A stretch of 64,000 nt of DNA from the NCBI RefSeq assembly GCF_003702705.1, contig NZ_QZMN01000008.1, forward strand, positions 158,115-222,114, read 5' to 3'. Below, one piece after another: positions 1 through 8,737 of the stretch (its first letter is position 1; each line of letters starts with the position of its first letter). The stretch comes from Ornithinimicrobium cerasi (GTDB lineage: Bacteria > Actinomycetota > Actinomycetes > Actinomycetales > Dermatophilaceae). The position numbers and the translations under genes are program-made. Under the pieces are notes generated by a model. That model was not told where the DNA came from. It searched no databases and saw nothing but the letters and a program-made list of their open reading frames with translations.

Positions 1-238
1 CGACGCCGGCGAGCTGGTGGGCGAGGTCGAGCCACGGCCGGTCGGGCGTGATGCTGGTGTTCATCGCGGTGGTCTGCGCGGACAGCGGCTGCTCCGCCGT
101 CACCTTGCGCAGGATCGACAGCACGGCCCACACCGCCGACGCGCCCAGGCTGACCCCGAGGACGAGGGCCGTCTCGGTGAGGAGGTCGCGGCGGGTCAGC
201 GGGGTCGACGGCGACGGGAGGGCGGGGAGGACGGGCAC
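1..238 (-). CDS. CPBP-type intramembrane protease, N-terminal part (cut by window edge)
   Basis: Only about 79 N-terminal residues are visible and the gene runs off the left edge. From a GTG at 238 the reading gives a short Pro-rich start, then RRDLLTETALVLGVSLGASA, which begins a first membrane helix, then a PLSAQTTAMN stretch and PDRPWLDLAHQLAGV. This pattern matches the N-terminus of actinobacterial CPBP (CAAX protease/bacteriocin-processing) membrane proteins. The catalytic glutamate motifs of the family lie downstream, outside the window. The start is chosen because no closer in-frame start precedes the conserved part. Function beyond membrane protease is not inferable. Confidence 0.6.
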   Translation of the reverse strand, partial: MPVLPALPSPSTPLTRRDLLTETALVLGVSLGASAVWAVLSILRKVTAEQPLSAQTTAMNTSITPDRPWLDLAHQLAGV

Positions 239-273
239 CGCCCCACGGTAACCACGGGGCCCGCCGCCGCACG

Positions 274-317
274 CCCCGGCGTCAGGTCGCCGGCGCCCCG
301 GCGTCAGGTCGCCGGCG
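274..317. repeat. 22-bp tandem repeat, two copies
   Basis: The unit CCCCGGCGTCAGGTCGCCGG plus CG occurs at 274-295 and again at 296-317, followed by a degenerate third start at 318. It lies between the start of the partial protease gene and the end of the small anchored protein gene. No function is apparent; slippage is likely. Confidence 0.75.
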
Positions 318-325
318 CCCCGGGG

Positions 326-862
326 TCAGCCGTCACCGTCGTCGTCATCGTCGTCGTCACCGTCGCACTCCTCCCACTCGTCGTCGTCCCAGCACAGACC
401 GGGCGAGACGGGGGCGGGCTGGACGGACCGGGGGGCCGGGGCGGGGGGCGCGGGGGCAGGTGGCGCCGGTGCCGGTGCGGGTGCCGGGGCGGGCTCCTCG
501 GTGGCGGCGGCCAGCACGCTGGCGGCCGCGGTCACCGTCTCGTCGGCTCCCCGGCCCACGGAGGCGAGCAGCGCGAGGGCGGCCGCCGCCCGTCGCTCGG
601 CCTCCAGGGCGTCGTCGACCTCCTGCTGCAGGGCCGCGTTGCCGTCGGCGCTCGGGCCGCGCGTGGTGGTGGCTGCGGCGTCGTCCCCGCCCGGTCCGGT
701 CGGTGCCGGGCCCAGCGGCCCGCCCGGCCGGGTGGACGGGGCGCCGGTGGTGATCACCACCCCGGCGGCGTCGAGCTCGGCGGTCGCCGTCGAGTCGAAC
801 CACAACCACACCGAGGCGAGGCCCACGACCACGAGGGCGAGCGCGGAGGCGAGGAGCTTCAT
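326..862 (-). CDS. Hypothetical membrane-anchored or secreted protein with acidic tail
   Basis: 178 aa from the ATG at 862. Residues about 2-20 form a hydrophobic segment (LLASALALVVVGLASVWLW) that is a signal peptide or membrane anchor. The middle is Ala-rich and partly helical; a Pro-Ala linker follows, and the tail is extremely acidic with a run of Asp. No family is recognised. An in-frame upstream start at 922 was rejected because it adds 20 Arg/Pro-rich residues ahead of the hydrophobic segment and overlaps the upstream gene. An operator-like site (896-921) sits about 45 bp upstream, shared with the operon starting at 8666. The acidic low-complexity tail could bind cations, but that is speculation. 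Confidence 0.55.
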   Translation of the reverse strand: MKLLASALALVVVGLASVWLWFDSTATAELDAAGVVITTGAPSTRPGGPLGPAPTGPGGDDAAATTTRGPSADGNAALQQEVDDALEAERRAAAALALLASVGRGADETVTAAASVLAAATEEPAPAPAPAPAPPAPAPPAPAPRSVQPAPVSPGLCWDDDEWEECDGDDDDDDDGDG

Positions 863-866
863 ACCC

Positions 867-3161
867 TCAGGATGCCTTCCCGGCAGGAGAAGCGGGTGAG
901 ACCTCCATGAGAGAGCTCTCATCCACGAGCCGGCCCCAGGACCGCTCGGCCCAGGCCTCGACGGTGCGGCGCCAGCGCGGGCGGTGGGCGTAGACCCCGA
1001 CCAGCCGCCCCACCGTGGCCGCCTCGGCCAGCCGCCACTCCTCCTCGCTCACGCCCGCGGCGGTGGCCACCCGCTCGGCGTGGTCGCGGACGACGCCGGC
1101 GGCGGTCGCCGACCACAGGCCCTGCGCCTGCCGGAGCGAGGCGTGGGCGGCGAGGTTGGCGGGGTCGAGCGCGGGGGAGGCCAGGCAGGCGGTGTCGAGG
1201 TCGAGGACGGACAGCGTCGCCCCGTCCCAGAGCAGCTGCTTGTCGTGCAGGTCGCGGTGGGTGGGGACCGGTCGCAGCCCGCTGCCCGCCCGGGCGGTCA
1301 GCGCGGTCGCGAGCGTCTCGAGGCGGTCCGGCCACGGGGTGCCGGTCAGCAGCGGCGCGGCGCGCTGCGCCCACGTCCGCAGGACGGCGACCTCGTCGGC
1401 GTCACCGTGGACGGGCAGGTCAGGCCTGTCGGCGACCCCCTGGAACCGCACCCACACCTCCGCCCAGCACTCCCAGGCCTCGCCCCAGTCGGTCCGGTCC
1501 GCCAGCTCGTGGAGAGGACGGCCGGGCACGACGGAGAGGTCGACGACGTCCTCACCCGCCCGCAGCACCTGCGGGGAGCCGAGGCCGGCGGCGGTCGCGA
1601 GCAGGCGACCGGCCTCGCAGGCGCGGGCCAGCGCGCTGCCGCGGCCGGGGCGGACCACCTTGGTGTAGGCGTCCGGCCGCCGCACGACCGCACGCCGCCC
1701 TGCGCGGTGCACCACGAGCTCCCCGTCGATCTCCGCGAGCGCCGGGAGGGCGGGGTCGGCCCCCGGCGGCAGCAGGCGCGTGCGCCCGTCGGCGTCCCAG
1801 GTCCCGGCCCGCAGCCGTCCCGCCCCGTCACGGCCCTCCACGACGACACGGGGTATGCCGTCGCGCACCTTTCCCGGCCACGCCCGCCCGACCCGGACCT
1901 CCTCCGTCCCGTCGGTCACGACCTCCGGCACGGCGAGCCTGTCGACCGGGGTCGCGCCGTGCAGGCCGCCGGTCGTGGTGCCCGGGGACAGCGCCGCCTC
2001 GGCGAGCCCGACGAGGCGCCCGGTCCCGGCCACCCAGTCCTGCTCCTGCCGGCGCCAGGGCTCCACGACCCGGGCGAGCAGCGCCGCCGCGACCCACGGG
2101 CCCGGGACGTCGGGCACGGTGGGGAGCCCGGCGGCGTCGGCATACCCCTGAAGGACGGCGGCCCCGGCGTGCGAGCGCGCCAGGAGGCAGGTGGCGATCA
2201 GGCCGGCGAGGTCGAGCTCGCGGGGTGCCAGGGCCGCTCGGTCGAGGTCCGTGAGCAGCACCCCGCCGTCCACCGGCAGCAGGCACTGGTCCAGGGAGAA
2301 GTCACCGTGGCTGACGACGACCTCGTCGCTGGTGGGACCTTCCGACCCCAGGCGCCGCAGCACCGCCCCGGCCCGGGTGACCAGCTCCGGCCGCCCGGTC
2401 ACCCGCAGCTGCTCCACGCTCGCGGCCGCGGCCCCCACGACGTCCGCCCACGTGCGCTCGGGAAGCCAGTCGCGCAGCGGACCGACCACCGGGTCGTCGG
2501 CACTGCTCCGCGGGGCGGGGGCAGGGGTGCCCCGCGGAGCAGTGGTCTGGAGGGTGCCGGGAGCGACGGCGTGCAGCCCCGCCAGGGCCGCGCCGACCTC
2601 GCGCAGCACGGCGGGGTCGGTCTCCCCCACGGCGTCCCGGCCGTCGACCCACGGCCAGGTGGTGACGTGGGAGGACCGCACCTCGGAGCCGCGCACGGGC
2701 GTCACGACGGGAACACCCGCCCGGGCCAGCGCCCGCGTCACGTCCGAGAGCCGTCGGCGGTGCGGTGCCGCCGTGACCCGGTGGACCACCGGTCCGTCCC
2801 GCACCACGAGGCGGCGCAGCGGGTTGTGCCGCAGGACGACCACGTCCGCGCCGAGGGGCAGGCGCGCGGCATACCGGCCGAGACGGGGGTCGGTGCGGAC
2901 CGGCCCCCACTGCACGAGCGTCTCGGTCCCGGGGATCTCCGACTCCGCGACCCCGTCGGCGCGTCCCTTGGCCGCCTTCGCGCGGGCCGGCCCGGTGAGG
3001 GTGCGGACCCAGCCCCACGGCGAGCCGTCCGTCGAGACGAGCGCGGCGACGCTGGTCACCCCGGGCTTGGGGCGCAGCCGGGTCGCCCGCACCGGCGCCC
3101 CGACCAGGGCGCTCAGCCGGGCCGGGTCGAGGAGCAGCGCCAGGGCGGGGTCGCCGCTCAC
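867..3161 (-). CDS. Protein with two tandem aminoglycoside-phosphotransferase-like kinase domains
   Basis: 764 aa from a GTG at 3161 that overlaps the ABC exporter stop (GTGA). Two APH/choline-kinase-like cores are visible. The first has HGDFSLDQ near residue 285 and a TDLDRAAL metal-binding motif. The second has HRDLHDKQ near residue 635 and VLDLDTA. Each carries the H-x-D catalytic loop and a following Asp, so both could be active. The family phosphorylates small hydroxyl substrates such as sugars, choline or aminoglycosides. Its place as last gene of a glycosyltransferase/ABC exporter operon suggests it acts on a sugar or lipid-linked precursor rather than giving drug resistance. Double-domain architecture is unusual; typical members are about 300-350 aa. 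Confidence 0.8.
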   Translation of the reverse strand: MSGDPALALLLDPARLSALVGAPVRATRLRPKPGVTSVAALVSTDGSPWGWVRTLTGPARAKAAKGRADGVAESEIPGTETLVQWGPVRTDPRLGRYAARLPLGADVVVLRHNPLRRLVVRDGPVVHRVTAAPHRRRLSDVTRALARAGVPVVTPVRGSEVRSSHVTTWPWVDGRDAVGETDPAVLREVGAALAGLHAVAPGTLQTTAPRGTPAPAPRSSADDPVVGPLRDWLPERTWADVVGAAAASVEQLRVTGRPELVTRAGAVLRRLGSEGPTSDEVVVSHGDFSLDQCLLPVDGGVLLTDLDRAALAPRELDLAGLIATCLLARSHAGAAVLQGYADAAGLPTVPDVPGPWVAAALLARVVEPWRRQEQDWVAGTGRLVGLAEAALSPGTTTGGLHGATPVDRLAVPEVVTDGTEEVRVGRAWPGKVRDGIPRVVVEGRDGAGRLRAGTWDADGRTRLLPPGADPALPALAEIDGELVVHRAGRRAVVRRPDAYTKVVRPGRGSALARACEAGRLLATAAGLGSPQVLRAGEDVVDLSVVPGRPLHELADRTDWGEAWECWAEVWVRFQGVADRPDLPVHGDADEVAVLRTWAQRAAPLLTGTPWPDRLETLATALTARAGSGLRPVPTHRDLHDKQLLWDGATLSVLDLDTACLASPALDPANLAAHASLRQAQGLWSATAAGVVRDHAERVATAAGVSEEEWRLAEAATVGRLVGVYAHRPRWRRTVEAWAERSWGRLVDESSLMEVSPASPAGKAS
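896..921 (-). promoter_or_regulatory. Operator-like site, copy 1 (TGAGAG-N2-CTCTCA plus TCTCA direct repeat)
   Basis: Read on the minus strand, ATGAGAGCTCTCTCAT is followed by GGAGGTCTCAC. It holds an inverted repeat TGAGAG-N2-CTCTCA (908-921) and a direct repeat TCTCA with 11-bp period. The same arrangement occurs upstream of the operon starting at 8666. It lies inside the 3' end of the double-phosphotransferase gene and about 45 bp before the ATG at 862. Direct repeats with 10-11 bp period are typical of OmpR-family sites; assignment to the regulator encoded at 8789-9460 is inference. Confidence 0.5.
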
Positions 3162-4942
3162 CGTGCCACCCCGGCGGCCGGGACGTCCTCGAGCACCCGC
3201 TCCAGCGGCGCCTCCGCGGGCGGCCCGTCCCACACCACGCGGCCCGCCTCGACCACGACGACGCGGTCCGCGCGCCGGGCCGTCTCGGCGTCGTGCGTCA
3301 CGACGACCGACGTCCGGCCGCGGGTCAGCTCCTCGATCGCCTCGTTGACCAGCTCGGCGTTCTCCGGGTCCAGGCCGGTCGTCGGCTCGTCGAGCAGGAG
3401 CACCGGCGCGTCGCGCAGGAAGGCCCGTGCCAGGGAGATGCGCTGCCGCTGGCCGCCCGAGAGGCTGTCGCCCCGCTCGCTCACCACGGTCCGCAGCCCG
3501 TCGGGCAGCCGGTCGGTGAACTCGGTCACCCGCGCCAGCCGCGCCGCCCGCCCGACCTCCTCGGCCGAGGCGCCGGGGCGGCCCTGCCGCACGTTGTCCT
3601 CCACCGTCCCGGTGAAGAGCACCGCGTCCTGCTGCACGAGGGCCATGACGGAGCGCAGCTCGGCGAGGTCGAGCTCGCGCAGGTCCACGCCGTCGAGCCG
3701 GACCGACCCGGTGCCGGGGTCGAGCAGCCGCAGCAGCAGCGAGACGATCGTCGACTTGCCGGAGCCGGACGGGCCGACGACCGCGACCGACTCCCCCGGG
3801 CGCACCCGCAGGTCGAGCCCGTCGAGGACCGGCACGCCGGGGACGAAGGCCAGGCCGACCCCCCGCAGCTCCAGCTCGCCCCGGACCGTGCCGAGCGGCA
3901 CCGGGCGCTCGGGCGAGACGATGTCCGGCTGCTCGTCGAGCAGGTCCGCGACCCGCTCGCCGGAGGCGGTGGCGCGGGCGATCCGCCCGGTGTACTTCGC
4001 CAGGTCCCGCAGCGGCTTCATCGACGTCTTGAGATAGGTGAGGAAGATGATGAGGTCCCCGGGGGTCATCGCGCCCTCCAGCACCCTGCTGCCGCCGAGG
4101 AAGAGCACGGCCGCGGTGGCCACGCCGACGAGCACGTCGGTGCGCCGCTCCAGCGCGGCAGCCAGCCGGCGGGCGACGACGCCGTCCTTGAGCGAGCGGT
4201 CGTTGGACCCGCGGAAGTGCCGGGAGCGCTGGTCCTCCATCCCGTAGGCCTGGACGTGCGTCATCCCGCTCAGGGTCTCCTGCGCGATGTTGGCCAGGTC
4301 GCCCTCGCTGCGCCGGGTCCGGCGCGACGCGGCGGTGATCTTGCCGGTGCTGGTGCGGGAGGAGAGGAGGAACACCAGCACGGCCGCCACGACGATCCCC
4401 GCGAGAGCCAGGTCCAGCCAGGCCATCACACCGACCATCGCGACCAGGGTGATGACGTTGACGACGAGCGGCATGCCCGCGGTCACCGCGACCTCCTGGA
4501 GCCGGCCGACGTCGGAGACGAGCCGCTGCACGACGTCACCGGTGCGGACGTTCCCGTGGTAGGTCCGGGAGAGCCGCTGGATGTGGTCGAAGCAGCTGGC
4601 GCGCAGCGCGGTGGCCACCCGCGAGCCGCCCAGCGCGAAGGCGACCGTGGCGGCGAAGTTGCTCACCGCCCGCAGCCCGATGATGGAGATCGTCGCGAGC
4701 GCGCAGGCGAGCAGCAGCTGCACCGAGGCGGTCGGGCCGGGCTCGGCCAGGTCCGCGCCCAGGCTGCGGGTGAGCGCGTCGACGACGAGCTTGGTCGGCC
4801 AGGGCTCGAGCACCCGGAAGAGCACCTCGAGCAGCAGCACCGCGCCGCCGCCGGCGAGCAGGACGCGCTGACCGCGCAGGTGGGGTCGGAGTATGCCGAG
4901 GGTGCGCAGCAGGGCGGACCGGTCGACCGTGGGGCGTCCCAT
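3158..4942 (-). CDS. Type I ABC exporter, fused membrane and ATPase domains
   Basis: 594 aa half-transporter. An N-terminal ABC membrane domain with about six helices (residues roughly 20-310) is followed by an ATPase domain. Walker A GPSGSGKST (Lys about 396), signature LSGGQRQR, Walker B VLLLDEPTTGLD and the switch His in VVVTHD are all intact. Such half-transporters dimerise and export lipids, peptides or glycoconjugates across the inner membrane. The start is one base after the stop of the upstream glycosyltransferase, and the stop overlaps the next gene by 4 bp, so it belongs to one translationally coupled operon. The likely cargo is the product of the three linked glycosyltransferases; this is inferred from context only. 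Confidence 0.9.
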   Translation of the reverse strand: MGRPTVDRSALLRTLGILRPHLRGQRVLLAGGGAVLLLEVLFRVLEPWPTKLVVDALTRSLGADLAEPGPTASVQLLLACALATISIIGLRAVSNFAATVAFALGGSRVATALRASCFDHIQRLSRTYHGNVRTGDVVQRLVSDVGRLQEVAVTAGMPLVVNVITLVAMVGVMAWLDLALAGIVVAAVLVFLLSSRTSTGKITAASRRTRRSEGDLANIAQETLSGMTHVQAYGMEDQRSRHFRGSNDRSLKDGVVARRLAAALERRTDVLVGVATAAVLFLGGSRVLEGAMTPGDLIIFLTYLKTSMKPLRDLAKYTGRIARATASGERVADLLDEQPDIVSPERPVPLGTVRGELELRGVGLAFVPGVPVLDGLDLRVRPGESVAVVGPSGSGKSTIVSLLLRLLDPGTGSVRLDGVDLRELDLAELRSVMALVQQDAVLFTGTVEDNVRQGRPGASAEEVGRAARLARVTEFTDRLPDGLRTVVSERGDSLSGGQRQRISLARAFLRDAPVLLLDEPTTGLDPENAELVNEAIEELTRGRTSVVVTHDAETARRADRVVVVEAGRVVWDGPPAEAPLERVLEDVPAAGVAR

Positions 4943-4943
4943 C

Positions 4944-6092
4944 TCAGGCGCTCGCCCCCAGCGGTGCGGGCAGCGAGCGTCCCAGCACGCTGTCCCAGGA
5001 GTGCAGGGTCTCCATCCGCCGCCTCGCGGCGGCCCCGAGCCGGCGGGCGCGGGCGGGGTCGGTGACGAGCGCGTCGAGCGCCGCCGCGAGCGCGGCCGGG
5101 TCGGACGGCGGCACGAGCACCCCGGTCGCCCCGTCCACGACGACGTCCGGGATCTGGCCGATGGCCGAGGCCACGACGGGAAGGCCCGCCGCGCCGTACT
5201 CGTAGACCTTCAGCGGGGAGAAGTAGTGGTCGGCGGAGGCCGGGTAGGGCGCCACCGCGACCGCTGCACCCTCGAGAGCCTGCGGGACCTGTTCCGGCGC
5301 AACGGCTCCCAGTAGCTCGACCTCGAGCTGGTGCCTGGCGACGAGCCGCTCCACGACGCTGCGCTGGGGGCCGTCACCGACGATGCGCAGCCGCCAGGGG
5401 ACCTGCGCCAGCGCGGCGGCGGCGAGGAGGTCCTCGACCCCGTGCCACGGCTTGAGGGTCCCGACGAACACCACGACCGGGTCCCCGGACGGGTCCGGGG
5501 TCACCGGCCGGATGCGGTCGGTGTTCACCCCGTTCGGGGTGACCCGCACGTCGGCGCCGCCCGGCCGGGGGGTGCGCGAGCGCACCCATCCGGCCACCTG
5601 CTCCGAGACGCAGGCGACGACGTCCGCGGCAGCCACCTGGGCCGCCAGCGCGGACTCGGCTCCGGCCTCGTCGACGAGCACCCGGTGATCGCGCTGCTCG
5701 TCCACGAGCGGGGCGTTGACCTCGAGCACGGTCGTGCAGGCGTGGGCCGCGGAGACGGTGGCCAGGACGGTCGAGAACAACGAGTAGCGCTCGTGGAGGA
5801 CGTCCGGCCGCGCGGCGAGCACCAGCTCGGACAGCTGCGCCGCCGCGGCCCGCTGCGCGCGCTCGCGCTCGGCCGGGTCCAGGTCCTTGCCGCCGACCCG
5901 GACCTCGTGGACGGGAAGGTCCGCGAGGTCGGCGGGGACCTCGGAGCCCCGGCGCACGGCATACACCTCGACGTCGGCGCCGCGGCGTCGCCAGGCACGC
6001 ACCAGCTCCTGGATGTGCACGCTGGCCCCCTTGGTGCCGAAGACGGGGATCCCGGGGTCGGCGCAGACGTAGGCGACGCGCTGGGTGCTCAT
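4944..6092 (-). CDS. Glycosyltransferase, GT4-like
   Basis: 382 aa with the two-Rossmann GT-B layout. The N-terminal domain has FGTKGASVHIQELVRAW, a GASVH motif typical of GT4 enzymes. The C-terminal nucleotide-sugar domain has PNGVNTDRIRP, FVGTLKPWHGVEDLL and SPLKVYEYGAAGLPVVAS (the E-x7-E type region). The start ATG overlaps the stop of the upstream glycosyltransferase by 4 bp (ATGA), fixing the start. It probably transfers a sugar at the cytoplasmic face to build the glycan or glycolipid exported by the adjacent ABC protein. Donor and acceptor cannot be told from sequence. Confidence 0.88.
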   Translation of the reverse strand: MSTQRVAYVCADPGIPVFGTKGASVHIQELVRAWRRRGADVEVYAVRRGSEVPADLADLPVHEVRVGGKDLDPAERERAQRAAAAQLSELVLAARPDVLHERYSLFSTVLATVSAAHACTTVLEVNAPLVDEQRDHRVLVDEAGAESALAAQVAAADVVACVSEQVAGWVRSRTPRPGGADVRVTPNGVNTDRIRPVTPDPSGDPVVVFVGTLKPWHGVEDLLAAAALAQVPWRLRIVGDGPQRSVVERLVARHQLEVELLGAVAPEQVPQALEGAAVAVAPYPASADHYFSPLKVYEYGAAGLPVVASAIGQIPDVVVDGATGVLVPPSDPAALAAALDALVTDPARARRLGAAARRRMETLHSWDSVLGRSLPAPLGASA

Positions 6093-7441
6093 GAGGCCTC
6101 CTGGCCGGGGACGGGCACGGGGTCCACGGAGGCTGCCGGCACGGGGTGGGGGACGGGCCGATGGAGCGCGGAGAGGTACCTGGTCTGCCGCCGGGTGTCG
6201 TAGTCGCGCTCCACCAGGGCGCGGGCGGCGCGGGCGACCTCCTGGCGCGGCCAGAACGGGTCGGCGACGGCACGGAGGGCACCGGCCAGGCGTGCGGGCA
6301 GGCCGGTGACCTCGGCGTCGAGGAGGATGCCGGTGCCCGGCCCGTCGGCGCCGCCCGGCTGGACGGCCTCGGGGATGCCGGTGACGGCGGTGGCGACGCA
6401 GGGGACGCCGCTGGCCATCGCCTCCAGCAGGACGGTGGGCAGTCCGTCGGCGTTGCCGTCGGCCCCGACGACGCAGGGGGCGGCGAGGAGGTCGGCCCAG
6501 GCCAGCTCGTCGACGAGCTCGGCCTGGCTGCGGGCCCCCAGCAGGTGGACCCGGTCGCCGAGGCCGCGCTCCCGGACGAGGTCGCGCAGCGGCTGCTCCA
6601 GCTCGCCGTCGCCGACGAGGCGCAGCTCGACGGGGACCTCGTCGCGCAGGAGGGCGACCGCCTCGACGAGGTGGGCGAAACCCTTCTTCTCGACGAGGCG
6701 CCCGACGGCGAGGACGCGCAGCGGTGCGTGCGGGTCGCCGGGGTCGCGGTAGGGGAAGCGCGGCAGGTCGAGCCCGTTGCGGACCAGCCGGACCCGGTCT
6801 GCGGGGACGCCGACCTCCTCGGTGAGGAAGCGGGCGTTGTGGTCGCTGATCGCGATGACCGAGGCGGCGCGGGAGAGGACCTCGCGGAGCAGCACCCGGT
6901 CGACGTCCTCGTGGAAGAGGTCCTTGGCGTGGGTGGTCACGGTGAACGGCACGTCGGTCAGGGCCGAGGCGATGACCGCGCACCAGGAGGCCAGGGTGGC
7001 GAAGTGGACGTGCAGGTGGGTGATGCCGTCGCGCCGGACCCGCAGCGCGAGCTCCACGCCCTGGGCCACGTCCGAGGCGCCCAGCCGGACGAGGAGGGGC
7101 ATGAGCGCACCGAGGCGGGTCCCGAAGCCGGGCAGCTCCTCGTGCGCCCGGGAGAAGGTCTCCCACTCCCCGGACAGCTTCTGCGGCCGGGGCACGTGGG
7201 TGACCGGCGCCTGGACCTGCGCCAGCTGGGGGTGGAAGCGGGCGTCCGTGGTCGGACGCAGTGCGTAGATCGCGAGGTCCTCGCCCGCGGCCTCGCGGGC
7301 CAGGATCTCGGTGACGACGAAGGTCTCCGAGAACCGGGGGTAGACCTTGACGACGTAACCGACCCGGGACCGGCGGGGGAGCGCCCGGGTGGGGGTCGGG
7401 TGGGCCCCGGCACGGACCGGACGGGTCTCAGACGGCAGCAC
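6089..7441 (-). CDS. Glycosyltransferase, GT4-like (WcaL-type N-terminus)
   Basis: 450 aa from a GTG at 7441 that overlaps the upstream gene by 14 bp; the in-frame upstream extension is low-complexity Pro/Arg and was rejected. The N-terminus carries YPRFSETFVVTEI, typical of WcaL/colanic-type transferases. It continues with HVHFATLASW and HAKDLFHED. The C-terminal domain has VRNGLDLPRFPY, VGRLVEKKGFAHLVEA and LPTVLLEAMASGVPCVATA, including the conserved Glu of the donor site. Translational coupling on both sides implies equal expression with the neighbouring transferases and exporter. Confidence 0.88.
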   Translation of the reverse strand: MLPSETRPVRAGAHPTPTRALPRRSRVGYVVKVYPRFSETFVVTEILAREAAGEDLAIYALRPTTDARFHPQLAQVQAPVTHVPRPQKLSGEWETFSRAHEELPGFGTRLGALMPLLVRLGASDVAQGVELALRVRRDGITHLHVHFATLASWCAVIASALTDVPFTVTTHAKDLFHEDVDRVLLREVLSRAASVIAISDHNARFLTEEVGVPADRVRLVRNGLDLPRFPYRDPGDPHAPLRVLAVGRLVEKKGFAHLVEAVALLRDEVPVELRLVGDGELEQPLRDLVRERGLGDRVHLLGARSQAELVDELAWADLLAAPCVVGADGNADGLPTVLLEAMASGVPCVATAVTGIPEAVQPGGADGPGTGILLDAEVTGLPARLAGALRAVADPFWPRQEVARAARALVERDYDTRRQTRYLSALHRPVPHPVPAASVDPVPVPGQEAS

Positions 7442-8666
7442 GGTAGACCTCCTGGGCGGGCGTGGCGGTGGCGGTCGTGGCGGTGGCGGGCGTGGCGGTG
7501 CCGGCTCGCGGCAGGCGGGCGGTCGCGATCTCGGCGGTCCGGCCGGCCACCGAGCGCAGCCCACCGAGGTCGAGGGCGGCACGGCTCACCCGTCGTCCGA
7601 CGGCTCCGCCCCACCAGGCGGCCAGCCGGGCGGGCGTGAGGTCCCGCTGCCGCAGCAGGTCGGCGGCGCCGACCGCCTCCAGACCGCAGGCCCGGATCAG
7701 CTGCTCCTGACGCGGTTGCTCGCGCGGGACGAGCAGCGCGGGCACGCCGGTGGCCAGCGTCTCCGCGACCGTGTTGTACCCGGCCATCGACACCGACGCG
7801 GCGGCGCGGCGGATGAGGCCCGCCGCGTCGGGGACCGACCGCACCACGCGGGTGCGCGGGACAGCGGCCCGGACGACCTCCCGGTGCTCCTCCTCCGACA
7901 TCTGCGGGCCGGTGACCACGACGTGCGTGTGGCCCCCGGGCACCGGCGTCGCGGCGGCGACCCGGCACAGCGCCGCACCGTCGGAGCCACCTCCGGCCGT
8001 GGTGACGACGTAGGGCTCCTGGGGCTCGAGCCCGTGCGCGTCCTCGGCCCGGCCGCGGGAGAGGTAGCCGTGGAAGGTCACCAGGTCGGCCAGCTCTCGG
8101 GGCAGCTCCCCGGTGACGCGCAGGTCGTGCACCCGCGGGTCGCCGTAGACCCAGACCTCGTCGAAGAGGGCACGCACGAGGCCGGGCGGCACCCCCTCCC
8201 ACTCGGCGGCGACGCCGGCCGGGGAGTCGAGCACCTCGCGCAGCCCGAGCACGACGTGGGCGGCGGGGACCTGCTCGCGGAGCGCCACCAGCGCGGGCAG
8301 CAGCTCCCCGTCGACCCCCAGTGCGTGGCGGTCGACCACGAGGAGGTCGGGTGCGAAGCACTGCAGCGTCGCACGCACGATCTCGCCGCGCAGCGCGGTC
8401 ACCTCGTCGAGGTCCACCCCCAGGTGGCGGGCGCCGTAGTGGTGGCCGGTCTTGCCGATCGCCGGGACGGTGACGACGTCGAAGCCGGGCGGCGTCGACA
8501 TACCCGAGGCTCCTCCCACCCCGTTGACGAGAAGACCGGTGACGGCCCGACCGGTGAGCTCGGGCACGCGCGCCGCGACGGCGTGCGCGAGCGCGCGGTT
8601 GCGGCGGAAGTGCCCCAGTCCCTGGGAGTCGTGCGAGGAGAAGACCACCCGAAGCGCCTCGTCCAT
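7428..8666 (-). CDS. Glycosyltransferase, GT28/MurG-like; first gene of the operon
   Basis: 412 aa from ATG 8666, preceded by a GAGAGG ribosome site. The N-terminal HDSQGLGHFRRNRAL is a Gly-rich loop like that of GT28/UDP-glycosyltransferases. The C-terminal half has VVTTAGGGSDG and SMAGYNTVAETLATGVPALLVPR, the donor-site region of MurG-like enzymes. The last 30 residues are a Thr/Ala-rich tail. An upstream in-frame start at 8768 was rejected because it would run through a palindrome and an operator-like site. It heads a five-gene minus-strand operon. The activity is probably transfer of a sugar to a lipid or small-molecule acceptor. Confidence 0.8.
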   Translation of the reverse strand: MDEALRVVFSSHDSQGLGHFRRNRALAHAVAARVPELTGRAVTGLLVNGVGGASGMSTPPGFDVVTVPAIGKTGHHYGARHLGVDLDEVTALRGEIVRATLQCFAPDLLVVDRHALGVDGELLPALVALREQVPAAHVVLGLREVLDSPAGVAAEWEGVPPGLVRALFDEVWVYGDPRVHDLRVTGELPRELADLVTFHGYLSRGRAEDAHGLEPQEPYVVTTAGGGSDGAALCRVAAATPVPGGHTHVVVTGPQMSEEEHREVVRAAVPRTRVVRSVPDAAGLIRRAAASVSMAGYNTVAETLATGVPALLVPREQPRQEQLIRACGLEAVGAADLLRQRDLTPARLAAWWGGAVGRRVSRAALDLGGLRSVAGRTAEIATARLPRAGTATPATATTATATPAQEVYRAAV

Positions 8667-8676
8667 CTCTGTGCCT

Positions 8677-8712
8677 CTCGTCCGACGCCGTCGGCCGACG
8701 GCGTGCGACGAG
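8677..8712. promoter_or_regulatory. 36-bp near-perfect palindrome upstream of glycosyltransferase operon
   Basis: CTCGTCCGACGCCGTCGG is followed by its near-perfect reverse complement (one mismatched pair), centred just upstream of the ATG at 8666. Its upstream side carries TGTTGACT on the minus strand, a -35-like hexamer. It could be a repressor operator or a hairpin in the 5' leader of the operon. Confidence 0.5.
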
Positions 8713-8737
8713 TCAACAGACCCGGGATGAGGGGTCG

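Noticed and set aside
17-910. Long plus-strand open frames in the first kilobase
   Set aside because: Arg/Gly-rich composition with no motifs; antisense to the better supported minus-strand genes.
867-3161. Aminoglycoside resistance gene
   Set aside because: The kinase fold alone does not define the substrate, and the operon context is glycan synthesis and export.
984-5065. Plus-strand frames of 590-1,017 codons over the ABC exporter and kinase genes
   Set aside because: High-GC mirror frames rich in Arg, Gly and Pro; the minus strand has intact Walker and kinase motifs.
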